This document shows positions 8,333 through 16,035 of a stretch of DNA of 57,015 nt, piece after piece. The notes beneath the pieces are model-generated. The model was given only the letters and a program-made list of their open reading frames with translations, ran no database searches and had not been told where the DNA came from. The stretch is from an uncultured bacterium. GTDB taxonomy: Bacteria > Verrucomicrobiota > Kiritimatiellia > CAIKKV01 > CAITUY01. Each line of letters begins with the position of its first letter. The stretch's first letter is position 1. The DNA is taken from contig CAITUY010000079.1 in NCBI GenBank assembly GCA_903895695.1, forward strand, positions 1 through 57,015, given 5' to 3'. Position numbers and translations under genes: made by a program.

Positions 8333-9286
8333 TCATGCCCCCTGGGAAGACGGACCGTCCGGCTCCAACAACTGGTCCAGGTCGGGCTCCTGCTGGTCCT
8401 CGTCATCCTCGTCGATCACGGCCACCTGGCGCAGCTTCTCGACAAAGCGCGTAATGGCCTTGCCGCGCCGCTCGTGTACCAGGAGGTCACGGATGCGTTC
8501 ACGGACCTGCGCAAACGGGAGTGGCTCGCCTTGATCCTCATCGAGTTTCTCGACCAGGTGCATGCCGAGGGCCGTCTCCGCGGCGGTGCTGATCTCGCCC
8601 ACCTCCATGTCGAACACCACGCGGTCGAACTCAGGCACTGTGGTACCGCGGGGAACCCAGCCCAGACTGCCCCCGGCCTCCTTGCCGCTGGGGCATTCCG
8701 AATACGTGGCGGCGAGCTCCGCAAAATCGTCCCCCTCTTCAAGTTGCCGTTTCAGGCCTTCCAGGCGCGAACGGCATGCCGCGCGGTCCTGCTCGCTATC
8801 GCCGGCGGGCTTTATCAGAATATGCCGCAGCTGAACCTGATCCGGCGCCGCATAACGCTCGGGATGCTCCTCATAGTAGGACTTCAGCTCGTCATCGGTG
8901 GGTTCCGGTTCATTCGACGTAAGGCGCGCAATCAACTGGTCGAGTTGCTTGCCGGCGCGGATGCTGGCCCGCAGTTGATCGCGGCTGAGGCGCTGCTTGT
9001 CCAGTAACGCGGCAAAGGCCGTATCACCTCCGGCCTTCTTCACCATGGCGGCCAAGGCGGCATCAACGTCGGCATCGGCCACGTCCACATGACGGCGCTT
9101 TACTTCGTCGAGCAGCAGTCGCGTGCCCACGGCATGCTCTTTCGCCCGCTTGACGAGCACGTCCATCTGCTGACCGAGCTCGGCACGCGAAAGGTGTTGC
9201 GCATAGTAGTCGATCAGGCGCTTGAGTTCGGCCAGCACCGCCTGTTCGGGGATCAACACTCCATTCACACGAATCGCCATTTCCAT
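8333..9286 (-). CDS. Parvulin-type peptidyl-prolyl isomerase
   Basis: This 317-residue protein has an N-terminal helical SurA/trigger-like region (about 1-130) and a parvulin rotamase domain (about 150-265). Typical rotamase segments are VQLRHILIK, EEGDDFAELAATYSECPSG and GGSLGWVPRGTTVPEFD. It ends in a strongly acidic tail (DEDDEDQQEPDLDQLLEPD). No signal peptide is visible, unlike SurA, PpiD or PrsA, so as translated it would be cytoplasmic. AGAGGAG lies 4 bases before ATG 9286 and 10 bases before an in-frame ATG at 9280; either could be used. It follows tsaB by nine bases and is probably cotranscribed with it. Confidence 0.88.
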   Translation of the reverse strand: MEMAIRVNGVLIPEQAVLAELKRLIDYYAQHLSRAELGQQMDVLVKRAKEHAVGTRLLLDEVKRRHVDVADADVDAALAAMVKKAGGDTAFAALLDKQRLSRDQLRASIRAGKQLDQLIARLTSNEPEPTDDELKSYYEEHPERYAAPDQVQLRHILIKPAGDSEQDRAACRSRLEGLKRQLEEGDDFAELAATYSECPSGKEAGGSLGWVPRGTTVPEFDRVVFDMEVGEISTAAETALGMHLVEKLDEDQGEPLPFAQVRERIRDLLVHERRGKAITRFVEKLRQVAVIDEDDEDQQEPDLDQLLEPDGPSSQGA

Positions 9287-9295
9287 TCACTCCTC

Positions 9296-9988
9296 TCACC
9301 TGGCAGCCGCGTCCAGCGGCTGTACGAAAACTGCGGGATGCAGATAAAGGGGCGTCAACGGGAGCGAGGCGTGACCTGCCGCCAGACCCGCCCCGGCCAG
9401 GAGGCCCACATCCCTGGCCTCAGGAACACGTCGTTCCTCCACCAAGCGACAACCGAACGGACAAACCGCCTTGAGTTGAGCGCCGATGCGATGCCAATCG
9501 GCCGTTACCCACACCCTGTCGGGGACCGCATAGTCGGGCGGCAAACGATCGAAAGGCACAACGGCCCACGGTATCTCCTGGTCGGGAAAGCCGGTATCGC
9601 AACAGAATTGTCCAAGCCACAATTCATTCCGCCGTGCATCACCCACGACCACGACCCGCGACGCCCCCAGATCGTGTCCCACTCGCGCCGCTAACGCGGC
9701 GCCGCTGGACACGCCGTAGAGTGGCGCCCGCACGGGTAGCGCCAGCCCTTGCATGAGCGCGATGGCTATCCGGAGACCGGAGAATGCGCCCGGGCCGACC
9801 CCCACGGCGAAGAGGTCCACATCGCTCAAGGGAATCTCCCCGCTGCGCACCCAACCGTCGAGGTCAGCGACCCAGGCCTGCCGGCCCTTCTGCGAGCCGC
9901 CCCACGAGCGCTCCCAAGCGACGCGATCGTCCTCGATCAACGCCACGCTACCTACGTCAGTCGAGCATTCGAGTGCCAGGATACGCAT
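9296..9988 (-). CDS. tsaB: tRNA threonylcarbamoyladenosine biosynthesis protein TsaB
   Basis: A 230-residue ASKHA-fold protein. The N-terminal MRILALECSTDVGSVALIED and the glycine-rich VGVGPGAFSGLRIAIALMQG are hallmarks of TsaB. TsaB scaffolds TsaD and TsaE in making N6-threonylcarbamoyladenosine (t6A) at position 37 of ANN-decoding tRNAs. An in-frame GTG at 10015 would add nine residues; ATG 9988 puts the conserved N-terminal strand at residue 2 and is preferred, though neither start has a good Shine-Dalgarno. tRNA-His lies just upstream on the opposite strand. MtaB, which modifies t6A further, is encoded at 38667-39953. Confidence 0.9.
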   Translation of the reverse strand: MRILALECSTDVGSVALIEDDRVAWERSWGGSQKGRQAWVADLDGWVRSGEIPLSDVDLFAVGVGPGAFSGLRIAIALMQGLALPVRAPLYGVSSGAALAARVGHDLGASRVVVVGDARRNELWLGQFCCDTGFPDQEIPWAVVPFDRLPPDYAVPDRVWVTADWHRIGAQLKAVCPFGCRLVEERRVPEARDVGLLAGAGLAAGHASLPLTPLYLHPAVFVQPLDAAAR

Positions 9989-10055
9989 GTCAAATCTGCT
10001 TTTTGCTTGCTTCACACGGCTGGGTGTGGATGATAGCCGACCGTTTGGCGTTCGT

Positions 10056-10133
10056 GGTGAGTGTAGCTCAGTTGGTTAGAGCATCAGATTGTGGATCTGA
10101 TGGTCGCGGGTTCGAGCCCCGTCACTCACCCCA
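10056..10133 (+). tRNA. tRNA-His (anticodon GTG), CCA encoded
   Basis: Cloverleaf read by eye. The acceptor stem GTGAGTG (10057-10063) pairs with CACTCAC (10123-10129). The extra G-1 typical of tRNA-His is at 10056 opposite discriminator C 10130. The anticodon stem is TCAGA/TCTGA with loop TTGTGGA, giving anticodon GTG at 10091-10093. The T-loop is TTCGAGC. CCA is encoded at 10131-10133. The 3' end overlaps the last codons of the convergent gene at 10122-10748. Confidence 0.96.
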
Positions 10134-10748
10134 TCCCTCGACATCGCCATGCAACAGGCGGTCCCACGTCTGCCGCTCTGCAGCCACAGCCTTCGCGGCG
10201 TCGGTATAGTCGGGAAACGCCTTGATCAGGTCAAGCTGCCGTTCCGCTTTGTCGAAGGCGCCGGCCTTGGCGTAGTAATCGGCCAGCGTGGCGTGATTGT
10301 AGGCGTTCCAGTAGTTCCAATCCGTGTAGGCTTCCCAGCAGGCGATGGCAGCGGCGGGCGACTCCGGCCAGAGCAGACGCGTCTGCAGCCGGATCAACTG
10401 GCTCTTGTAGCGATTCTGGACGAGTCCCCGTTCACACCATAGCTTGGCCTTCGCCAACCAGACGGCGGCCGCCTCGTTGGTCGGGGATGCTTCATACTGC
10501 CGGAATGCGAGCTCGGCCGCCCGGATGCTGAAATAGTAATTCCAAGGGTACCATTTGTACCCCCGCTGGCACAAGTCCAGCCTGGTATCTGGCGCGGGGA
10601 GGACCGAAGCGAACTCGGCGGAATGGTAGATCCATCCGGCAACAGCGCCTCGCACCGAATGAACCAGACCTGCCGCCGATACGGCCAGCAGCAAGACACA
10701 CATCACTGCGATGAACCACTGGTCGCCGTCGCCGCCATGCCGTCCCAT
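10122..10748 (-). CDS. Hypothetical membrane-anchored protein, TPR-like
   Basis: A 208-residue protein with one N-terminal membrane helix (about 11-34, FIAVMCVLLLAVSAAGLV). A helical, Trp/Tyr-rich domain follows (YKWYPWNYYFSIRAAELAF; NYWNAYNHATLADYYAKAG) whose spacing resembles tetratricopeptide repeats, similar to the tails of some O-antigen-ligase-like proteins. I cannot assign a function. AGGGGAG six bases upstream supports ATG 10748. Its stop (10122-10124) and last codons lie inside the 3' part of tRNA-His on the other strand, so the two genes are convergent and overlap by 12 bp. Confidence 0.65.
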   Translation of the reverse strand: MGRHGGDGDQWFIAVMCVLLLAVSAAGLVHSVRGAVAGWIYHSAEFASVLPAPDTRLDLCQRGYKWYPWNYYFSIRAAELAFRQYEASPTNEAAAVWLAKAKLWCERGLVQNRYKSQLIRLQTRLLWPESPAAAIACWEAYTDWNYWNAYNHATLADYYAKAGAFDKAERQLDLIKAFPDYTDAAKAVAAERQTWDRLLHGDVEGWGE

Positions 10749-10761
10749 GCGCCGCTCCCCT

Positions 10762-10793
10762 CACAAAGCAAAAGCCCCTCAAACGAGGGGCTT
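10762..10793 (-). terminator. Rho-independent terminator
   Basis: AAGCCCCTC (10772-10780), loop AAAC and GAGGGGCTT (10785-10793) form a perfect 9-bp stem. On the minus strand it is followed by TTTTGCTTT (10762-10771). It terminates the coiled-coil gene at 10828-11430 before the next minus-strand gene. Confidence 0.8.
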
Positions 10794-10827
10794 CTGCCTA
10801 CTGCCTATTGAAACCTACACCCGTGGG

Positions 10828-11430
10828 CTACTGGCCGTTCCCAACCGGGGTGTTATTCGCCGCCGTGGTCGTGGTGGTCGTCGACGAGGTGGTCGTGGTG
10901 GTCGTCTGTGGTGGACGCTGCCCAGGTCCGCCCTGGCTGGCTCTATCCACAGCCTGGTCAAGGTCCTTTACCGTATCCAACTGCTTTTGGGCGTCGGCAG
11001 CAGCGGCACGTGCATCAGCCGCGCTGGTTGCCGGGTCAGCCGCCTTCGTGGCATCGGCTTGGGCCAAATTCACGGCGAGACCAATCTTATCGACCAAGGC
11101 TGTCAGCGTGGCGACTCTTGCCGCGGTGCGATCGACAGCACGCTGCGCGCGATCGGCGGCCTTCTGGGCCTCGCGGATCGCTTTGTCATCCCGTGGAACG
11201 GCGTTCTGGGCCGCGAGCAAAGCGGCGTCCGCTTTGGCCTTCTCGGCTGCCGCATTGGCGGCTCTCGCCGTTGCCTCAGCCAACTTAGCTTGCGCCTTCT
11301 GCAGGATGGCCGCCGCCTTGTCCGCTGCGGCCTTGGCCGTCTCGGCGGGCGTCGGATCTGCTGCCATGCTCAACGCTGGAATCATCGCCAACATTACTAA
11401 CATCGACCCCAACAGCATCTTCCTCATCAT
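10828..11430 (-). CDS. Secreted alanine-rich coiled-coil protein with a Thr-rich tail
   Basis: I do not recognise a named family. The 200-residue product has a signal peptide (about 1-24, MLLGSMLVMLAMIPALSMAA). A long Ala/Lys/Glu/Asp-rich helix of about 140 residues, predicted to form a coiled coil, carries repeated AAADKAAAILQKAQAK-like heptads. The tail is nearly all Thr and Ser (TTTTTTSSTTTTTT) and ends NNTPVGNGQ. An in-frame start lies at 11514, but ATG 11430 has GGAGG seven bases upstream and places the signal peptide correctly. It has its own predicted promoter and terminator. It lies downstream of the exopolysaccharide export genes on the same strand, and the Thr/Ser tail could be an O-glycosylation site (inference). 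Confidence 0.7.
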   Translation of the reverse strand: MMRKMLLGSMLVMLAMIPALSMAADPTPAETAKAAADKAAAILQKAQAKLAEATARAANAAAEKAKADAALLAAQNAVPRDDKAIREAQKAADRAQRAVDRTAARVATLTALVDKIGLAVNLAQADATKAADPATSAADARAAAADAQKQLDTVKDLDQAVDRASQGGPGQRPPQTTTTTTSSTTTTTTAANNTPVGNGQ

Positions 11431-11481
11431 GTTCGTACCTCCTGCTGAATGCTCGCCTCTTGCCTCTTCAAAATCGACAAT

Positions 11482-11510
11482 ATCATCCTCCACCACCGGG
11501 ATGTCGTCAA
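11482..11510 (-). promoter_or_regulatory. Predicted promoter of the coiled-coil gene
   Basis: On the minus strand, TTGACG (11510-11505), a 17-base spacer and GATGAT (11487-11482) lie 52 bases before ATG 11430, in the 101-bp gap after wza. The -35 matches consensus at five of six positions and the -10 at four. Confidence 0.35.
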
Positions 11511-11531
11511 GCACTTCCCTGCCTTACACGC

Positions 11532-12227
11532 CTAGTACCATTTGCGGGGCACCTCGATGACGTCGCCCGGGATAATGATAATATCCCGACTCCGGCCTTC
11601 TTTAATCGCGCGCACGTCGATCTCGGATCGCTCGCCGTTGCGTGTCAGGATGACCCGATTCGGGTCCCCGAAATCGGTATACCGTCCGGCCTGTGACAAC
11701 GCCTTCAGCAACCCGATGGGCCGCGTCAACGGGAAGGACCCGGGACGGACCATCTCACCGATAATCGAATACTCGCCCTCGGGAGGGACGATGTTCACAG
11801 TTACGGTTTTGTAGAACTTCTGGTCGATGTACTCCTTTTCAATCAGCCGCTGGGCTTCCGCGCACGTCCGACCCGCAACGCGGAACGCCCCAATCAACGG
11901 CAGGTTAATGCACCCCTGCTCGTCGATGACATGCGGGAAACTCATGGGTTCCGGCGGCGCATAGATCGTCACCTGGACACGGTCGCCTCCCTTGAGGACG
12001 CGTCCCTGCGTGCTGACCGTTTCCTGAATATTCGAGCCCTCCGATACGGCGAGGTCAGGCTGGATGTCCCCCACCCGGGCAGGCCCGGGCCGCGGCACGG
12101 TGCGTGCCTCCACCGGCCGGTAGGGTGCCACGGGTTCGACACGACTGGGAACTGTCGTCGCGCACCCCGCGACCAGAACCAACCCCAACGCCGCGAGCCA
12201 CATACAAATTGCAGGGGGCTTGATCAT
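11532..12227 (-). CDS. Outer-membrane polysaccharide export lipoprotein, Wza/GumB-like
   Basis: A 231-residue protein with a lipoprotein signal ending LVAGC (Cys 22). The Poly_export domain follows (about 75-155; LKGGDRVQVTIYAPPE, INLPLIGAFRVAGRT), then a SLBB-type segment (EYSIIGEMVRPGSFPLTRPIGLLKALSQAG, quoted in part as IIGEMVRPGSFPL). Family members form an outer-membrane ring for exopolysaccharide export. At 231 residues it is short for Wza (about 380) and closer to the GumB-like type with one SLBB domain. Its ATG overlaps the stop of the Wzc-like gene (ATGA), so the two are coupled. No glycosyltransferases or polymerase lie next to it. Confidence 0.9.
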   Translation of the reverse strand: MIKPPAICMWLAALGLVLVAGCATTVPSRVEPVAPYRPVEARTVPRPGPARVGDIQPDLAVSEGSNIQETVSTQGRVLKGGDRVQVTIYAPPEPMSFPHVIDEQGCINLPLIGAFRVAGRTCAEAQRLIEKEYIDQKFYKTVTVNIVPPEGEYSIIGEMVRPGSFPLTRPIGLLKALSQAGRYTDFGDPNRVILTRNGERSEIDVRAIKEGRSRDIIIIPGDVIEVPRKWY

Positions 12228-14422
12228 GTTGACTTCGGGGGCTCCCGCGAAGGCTTGGTCGACGCCAGCGCGTCTGCGGCCTGTTCCGCTTTGTCGGCCC
12301 GCTGGTCTGCCCGCGATTTTCCGTAGGAGTAGTTGTAATAGTACGAGTGATAATAATAGTAATAATCGCGCGTCACGTTCAAGCTGTTCAGCACAACGCC
12401 GATCAAGTTTCCGCCAACATTTTCCACCATGTTCTTGGCACGCAGCGACACGGCGCGCGGGTAGCTGCGATGCTGCACGACCAGCAGAACACCGTCCACC
12501 TCACTCGACAGAATCGAGGCGTCGCTCACGCCCATGATCGGGGGCGAGTCGAAGAGGACATAGTCGTACCGGCCGCGGACGTGACCGATGATATCCCGCA
12601 GCTTCTGGGCATTCAGCGTCCCGTGTGAGGCCGACGGCAACTTGCCGCTGGCAAGAAAATCCATATTCGGGAATACGGCCTTGTGGATCGCGGCGTCAAG
12701 CGTTGAGATACCAAGCAGCACATCAGCCAGCCCAAGCCGGTTGGAGACCTTGAACATCTTATGCTGAGTCGGACGGCGCATATCGGAATCGATCACCAGC
12801 ACGGTCTTGCCTGTCTGAGCGCAAACGCAGGCCAGATTGAAGAGGGTCAGCGACTTGCCTTCGCCCGCGCCACCGCTCGTCAGACACAGTGTATTACCGC
12901 CGCCCAGCTTCTTCGAGAGCTCCATGTTCATGCGCAAAACGCGGTACGCCTCGGCATGGGGGCTATCCACCCCCTCCTCAATCAACGGTCGCACCTTCTG
13001 CGGGATGATCCCGATAATCGTGGCCCCCATATACTGCTCGATGTCCTCCACCGTCTTCACGGACGTGTCCATGTATTCGATGAAGAACACAAGCCCGATG
13101 CCGCACCCGAGGCCAAGCACAATGCTCAGGATGACGTTCAATAGAATCCGGGGACTCACCGGGTCGTTTGCATCCGGCATTTCCGCGGGATCCACGACTT
13201 CGACGGGGGTTCGCGGCAGATCGACCTCGATGCTCTTCTGAACCAGCTCCTGTTCCAGCGCATCCCGGAGCGTGCGCAGGCGGGTCACCTCGCTCTCCTG
13301 CTTCGCGAAAGGCAGATATTTCTCGCCGTGGGCAGAAATATCGGTGGCCTGAGCGGCCTCCAGGTCGGCTTCCGCGGCCTCGTAGTCGCGCTTGGCGATC
13401 TCATAGTCGGTCTGAAGCCCCTTGATCTGGCCCTGCACGGTGTCCTCGATCTTCCGACGAAGATCCTCGACCACCGCTGCCGCGCTGACCACATCAGGAT
13501 GCCGTTCGCCAAACGTCTCCTGCTTCTTCTTGTACAGGCCCTCGGCCTCGGTCAGTTGCTGGCGCATGCTCGCCAACGCGGGATCCTGGACGACATACGC
13601 CATTGAGTAGAGCAACTGACTGCCCTGCAGCCTTGTCATCTCCTCAAGCTTCGTCTTGCGGTCAAGCATGTCCTTGCGGGCCTGGATGCGATTGAGTTCC
13701 AGGCGCTCCAGTTTCGCGTTATCCAGCGACATCACGGACCCCGGCTGGGTCCCGGTCATGGCACTGATCTTAAGCTCCTTGCGCAATGCCTCCAAGCGAG
13801 CTTCGGCGTCTTCCACCTTCTTCTGCTGGGACTGGAAGGCCTCCCGCAGGGCCGTCACACCGCGCCCGGCCTCGTCGCGGTTCTGCCGCATGCGGTAGTC
13901 CCGGTAGACCGAGGCGATCTCGTTGGCGATGCGCTGGGCGTCGCGCCGCGCCACATCCCGGGTGCTGCGCCGCGAACTGCGATAGATGCGGATCTCGATC
14001 AGGTTGGTATCGCGGTATTGCTGGACCTTCATGCTGTCGGCCAACAGTTTGTAGGTCTCCGAAAGACTCAGGGGTGAACCGTCGTCGGAATACATTCGCC
14101 CGAAGCCTTCCTGAAGACGAAGCGTCTTGATGACCTCATAGAGTATCGGCCGCGACTGGATAATCTCGAATTCGGTCTTCAGGAAATACATGTCGTACAG
14201 GCTCATCATTTTTGGCTGCGCCTGCTGGAACGGCGTCACCTCGGCCTCATCCGGACGCACCTTGATGCGCGTCGAGGCCATGTAGACCTTGGGCAGCGTG
14301 AGCGTGATGACGATGCCGGCCACAACGATGAACAGAAAGACGGCAATGACGACCTCCTTGCGGGCCTTGATCATCCGCCAGTAGTCGATGAAATGCGTTG
14401 CTTCCTGTGACGTTTCCGCCAT
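12224..14422 (-). CDS. Polysaccharide co-polymerase with tyrosine autokinase domain, Wzc-like
   Basis: This 732-residue protein has the full Wzc layout. A Wzz domain is flanked by two membrane helices (about 24-43 and 427-448) with a long periplasmic coiled coil between. The cytoplasmic BY-kinase domain carries Walker A GGAGEGKS (517-524), Walker A' VLVIDSDMRRP (541-551) and Walker B YDYVLFDSPP (619-628). A tyrosine cluster, DYYYYYHSYYYNYSYG, lies near residues 686-701 as the autophosphorylation site, unusually followed by a charged tail of about 30 residues. ATG 14422 was chosen over an in-frame upstream start because GGAAGG precedes it and the N-terminus (MAETSQEATHFIDYWRMI) fits the family. 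The kinase state should control chain length and export through the Wza-like partner. Confidence 0.93.
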   Translation of the reverse strand: MAETSQEATHFIDYWRMIKARKEVVIAVFLFIVVAGIVITLTLPKVYMASTRIKVRPDEAEVTPFQQAQPKMMSLYDMYFLKTEFEIIQSRPILYEVIKTLRLQEGFGRMYSDDGSPLSLSETYKLLADSMKVQQYRDTNLIEIRIYRSSRRSTRDVARRDAQRIANEIASVYRDYRMRQNRDEAGRGVTALREAFQSQQKKVEDAEARLEALRKELKISAMTGTQPGSVMSLDNAKLERLELNRIQARKDMLDRKTKLEEMTRLQGSQLLYSMAYVVQDPALASMRQQLTEAEGLYKKKQETFGERHPDVVSAAAVVEDLRRKIEDTVQGQIKGLQTDYEIAKRDYEAAEADLEAAQATDISAHGEKYLPFAKQESEVTRLRTLRDALEQELVQKSIEVDLPRTPVEVVDPAEMPDANDPVSPRILLNVILSIVLGLGCGIGLVFFIEYMDTSVKTVEDIEQYMGATIIGIIPQKVRPLIEEGVDSPHAEAYRVLRMNMELSKKLGGGNTLCLTSGGAGEGKSLTLFNLACVCAQTGKTVLVIDSDMRRPTQHKMFKVSNRLGLADVLLGISTLDAAIHKAVFPNMDFLASGKLPSASHGTLNAQKLRDIIGHVRGRYDYVLFDSPPIMGVSDASILSSEVDGVLLVVQHRSYPRAVSLRAKNMVENVGGNLIGVVLNSLNVTRDYYYYYHSYYYNYSYGKSRADQRADKAEQAADALASTKPSREPPKST

Positions 14423-14440
14423 GTCGTTTGCCTTCCGAAA

Positions 14441-14468
14441 AAGGCCGGTGAGGCCACGTGGCCTCACC
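14441..14468 (-). terminator. Perfect 22-bp palindrome with U-tract, just upstream of the wzc-like gene
   Basis: GGTGAGGCCAC (14447-14457) is followed at once by its exact reverse complement GTGGCCTCACC (14458-14468). On the minus strand the hairpin is followed by GGCC and five T residues. It lies between the beta-barrel gene and the wzc-like start at 14422, so it can terminate or attenuate read-through into wzc. Confidence 0.6.
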
Positions 14469-14528
14469 AGCTTCAAATCATCTCACGACGAGCAGGGAGA
14501 ACCCGCTCCGCCGTCTGCCATGTGCCTA

Positions 14529-15728
14529 TCAGAAACTCGCCTTGACGGCCGCGTCGAAGTAATTCTGATCGAACGATTGGCGGACTTCCGAGTTCCAGTC
14601 CTCGTATGTGTAACCCGCGCTGACCGACCAGTTGCGGTTCATGCGGTACGTGAGGTCCACTCCAGCCGACGCCAGTTTGTCCGAGCCGCCGGGAGCATCC
14701 TTGCCCTCCGAGTCGTACTCGCTGTCCGTGTACTGGCCCCGCAGCGTCACGGTCAGGCGCTGCGGCAGCAGATCGTGATCAATGGCCGCCTGGACGCCCG
14801 CAAGCTTTTGCACCGAATACGGCTGGACGTAGGGCATGTAGAAGCCGTACGTGGCGTTCACGCGGAACCGGGTCGCGGCCTGCGGCCTGAAGACGATTTC
14901 GCCTTTGCCGTTCACCATGTTGTTGTCGCCCAGACTGGTATCCTTGTATTCGGCATACTGGTATCCGCCGCTGAGCCGGGCATGCACATCGGGATTCAGG
15001 GTCTTCTCGACGCCTGCGCCGCCCGAGTAGATATTGACACCCCGGTCACGGGTCGTCGACTTGGTGTCGAAAGTCGTATAGCCACCCAACACGAACACCT
15101 TATACCCGGATCCCAGAAGGTAACCGAGATCGACCTCGGTATCCAAGGCATTCTCATCATTGTTGTCCGCAACGTCCGTCTGTGTGTACCGCTTAATCGT
15201 GTCGCGGCCGATGAAGTCCAACGCAACCTGCGGCGTGACTTCCGCGTTCACATCGGCATAGGCCCCGTTGAAGAAAAGGCTGGAGTTCTGACGGACACCC
15301 GTTCCGCCTACATCCACGGCCGGATCATCATCGTAAGATAGCGTGTCGTTGATCTTCAGGCCGAGGCGCGGATCGAGTTCGTGGCTCAAGTCAAACCCGG
15401 CCGAACCGAACAAATCCGTTTCGTGCTGCGGATCGCCTTCGCTCGCCTTGCGGGGATTGCTGTGCCACTTGGCCAAGGGTGACAGGAAGAAATCAAGCGT
15501 GGTTCGTTCGCCATCGCGCCAATAAAGATCGGCTCGAGGCTGGATGTAGAGATCAAGGTCGGACTGCTTGCCTTGGTCCACCCCGTCCCGGTTGTCGGTG
15601 CCATGTGCGCCCACCGTCACGGACCCGCCCCACGGCCTCGCCAAGTCCACCTCTTCCTGGGCTCTTGCCCAAGACGCGACCAACAAAATGCCCGCCGCCA
15701 CAGCCAACAGTGTAACAACCCGTTTCAT
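14529..15728 (-). CDS. Outer-membrane beta-barrel protein of the exopolysaccharide locus
   Basis: A 399-residue protein with a cleavable signal peptide (about 1-23, LLAVAAGILLVASWARA). The rest is a series of alternating, aromatic-edged strands such as LDLYIQPRADLYWRDG, VSAGYTYEDWNSEV and YFDAAVKASF, ending in the terminal Phe used for outer-membrane insertion. This resembles the BBP2-type beta-barrel porins found with exosortase or Wza/Wzc polysaccharide loci. GGGAGG six bases upstream supports ATG 15728; a longer in-frame start at 15860 would destroy the signal peptide. It is the first gene of the set beta-barrel, wzc, wza, though a hairpin lies between it and wzc. Confidence 0.85.
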   Translation of the reverse strand: MKRVVTLLAVAAGILLVASWARAQEEVDLARPWGGSVTVGAHGTDNRDGVDQGKQSDLDLYIQPRADLYWRDGERTTLDFFLSPLAKWHSNPRKASEGDPQHETDLFGSAGFDLSHELDPRLGLKINDTLSYDDDPAVDVGGTGVRQNSSLFFNGAYADVNAEVTPQVALDFIGRDTIKRYTQTDVADNNDENALDTEVDLGYLLGSGYKVFVLGGYTTFDTKSTTRDRGVNIYSGGAGVEKTLNPDVHARLSGGYQYAEYKDTSLGDNNMVNGKGEIVFRPQAATRFRVNATYGFYMPYVQPYSVQKLAGVQAAIDHDLLPQRLTVTLRGQYTDSEYDSEGKDAPGGSDKLASAGVDLTYRMNRNWSVSAGYTYEDWNSEVRQSFDQNYFDAAVKASF

Positions 15729-16035
15729 GTCGAACCTCCCGTGCATTGTTCGTTCAAAGCCGCCAAAACCCCGGCAATGCATCGCATGATGGCCCATACA
15801 TCGGAAACGAGTCAAACGAAAAAGTGCGCTCGTTTCACGCCATGCCAGCGCTCGGTTCATTCGTGGTCCACTCTAAGTCACATTCGACACCGCCGGTACC
15901 CAACTATCTACTGCGCAAGGCAGGGGGACCAGGAGCCGCTGTCCAAACTTGACGAGTGTTTTGGGATGATTACCGCGGCCAAACACGCTAGGATGTCGTC
16001 CGCAAAGGAATCAAGTCGGCCAGGAGTCGCGGGAG
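15729..16035. other. 307-bp divergent intergenic region without a gene
   Basis: This gap separates the minus-strand beta-barrel gene from plus-strand tolA. I see one candidate minus-strand promoter (15786-15815), and AGGAG (16022-16026) for tolA. A TTGACG at about 15950 has no convincing -10 partner at proper spacing. No open frame with a good start or coding character is visible. Confidence 0.5.
15786..15815 (-). promoter_or_regulatory. Predicted promoter of the exopolysaccharide beta-barrel gene
   Basis: On the minus strand, TTGACT (15815-15810), an 18-base spacer and CATCAT (15791-15786) lie 57 bases before ATG 15728. The -35 is close to consensus and the -10 is weaker (four of six). Confidence 0.35.
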
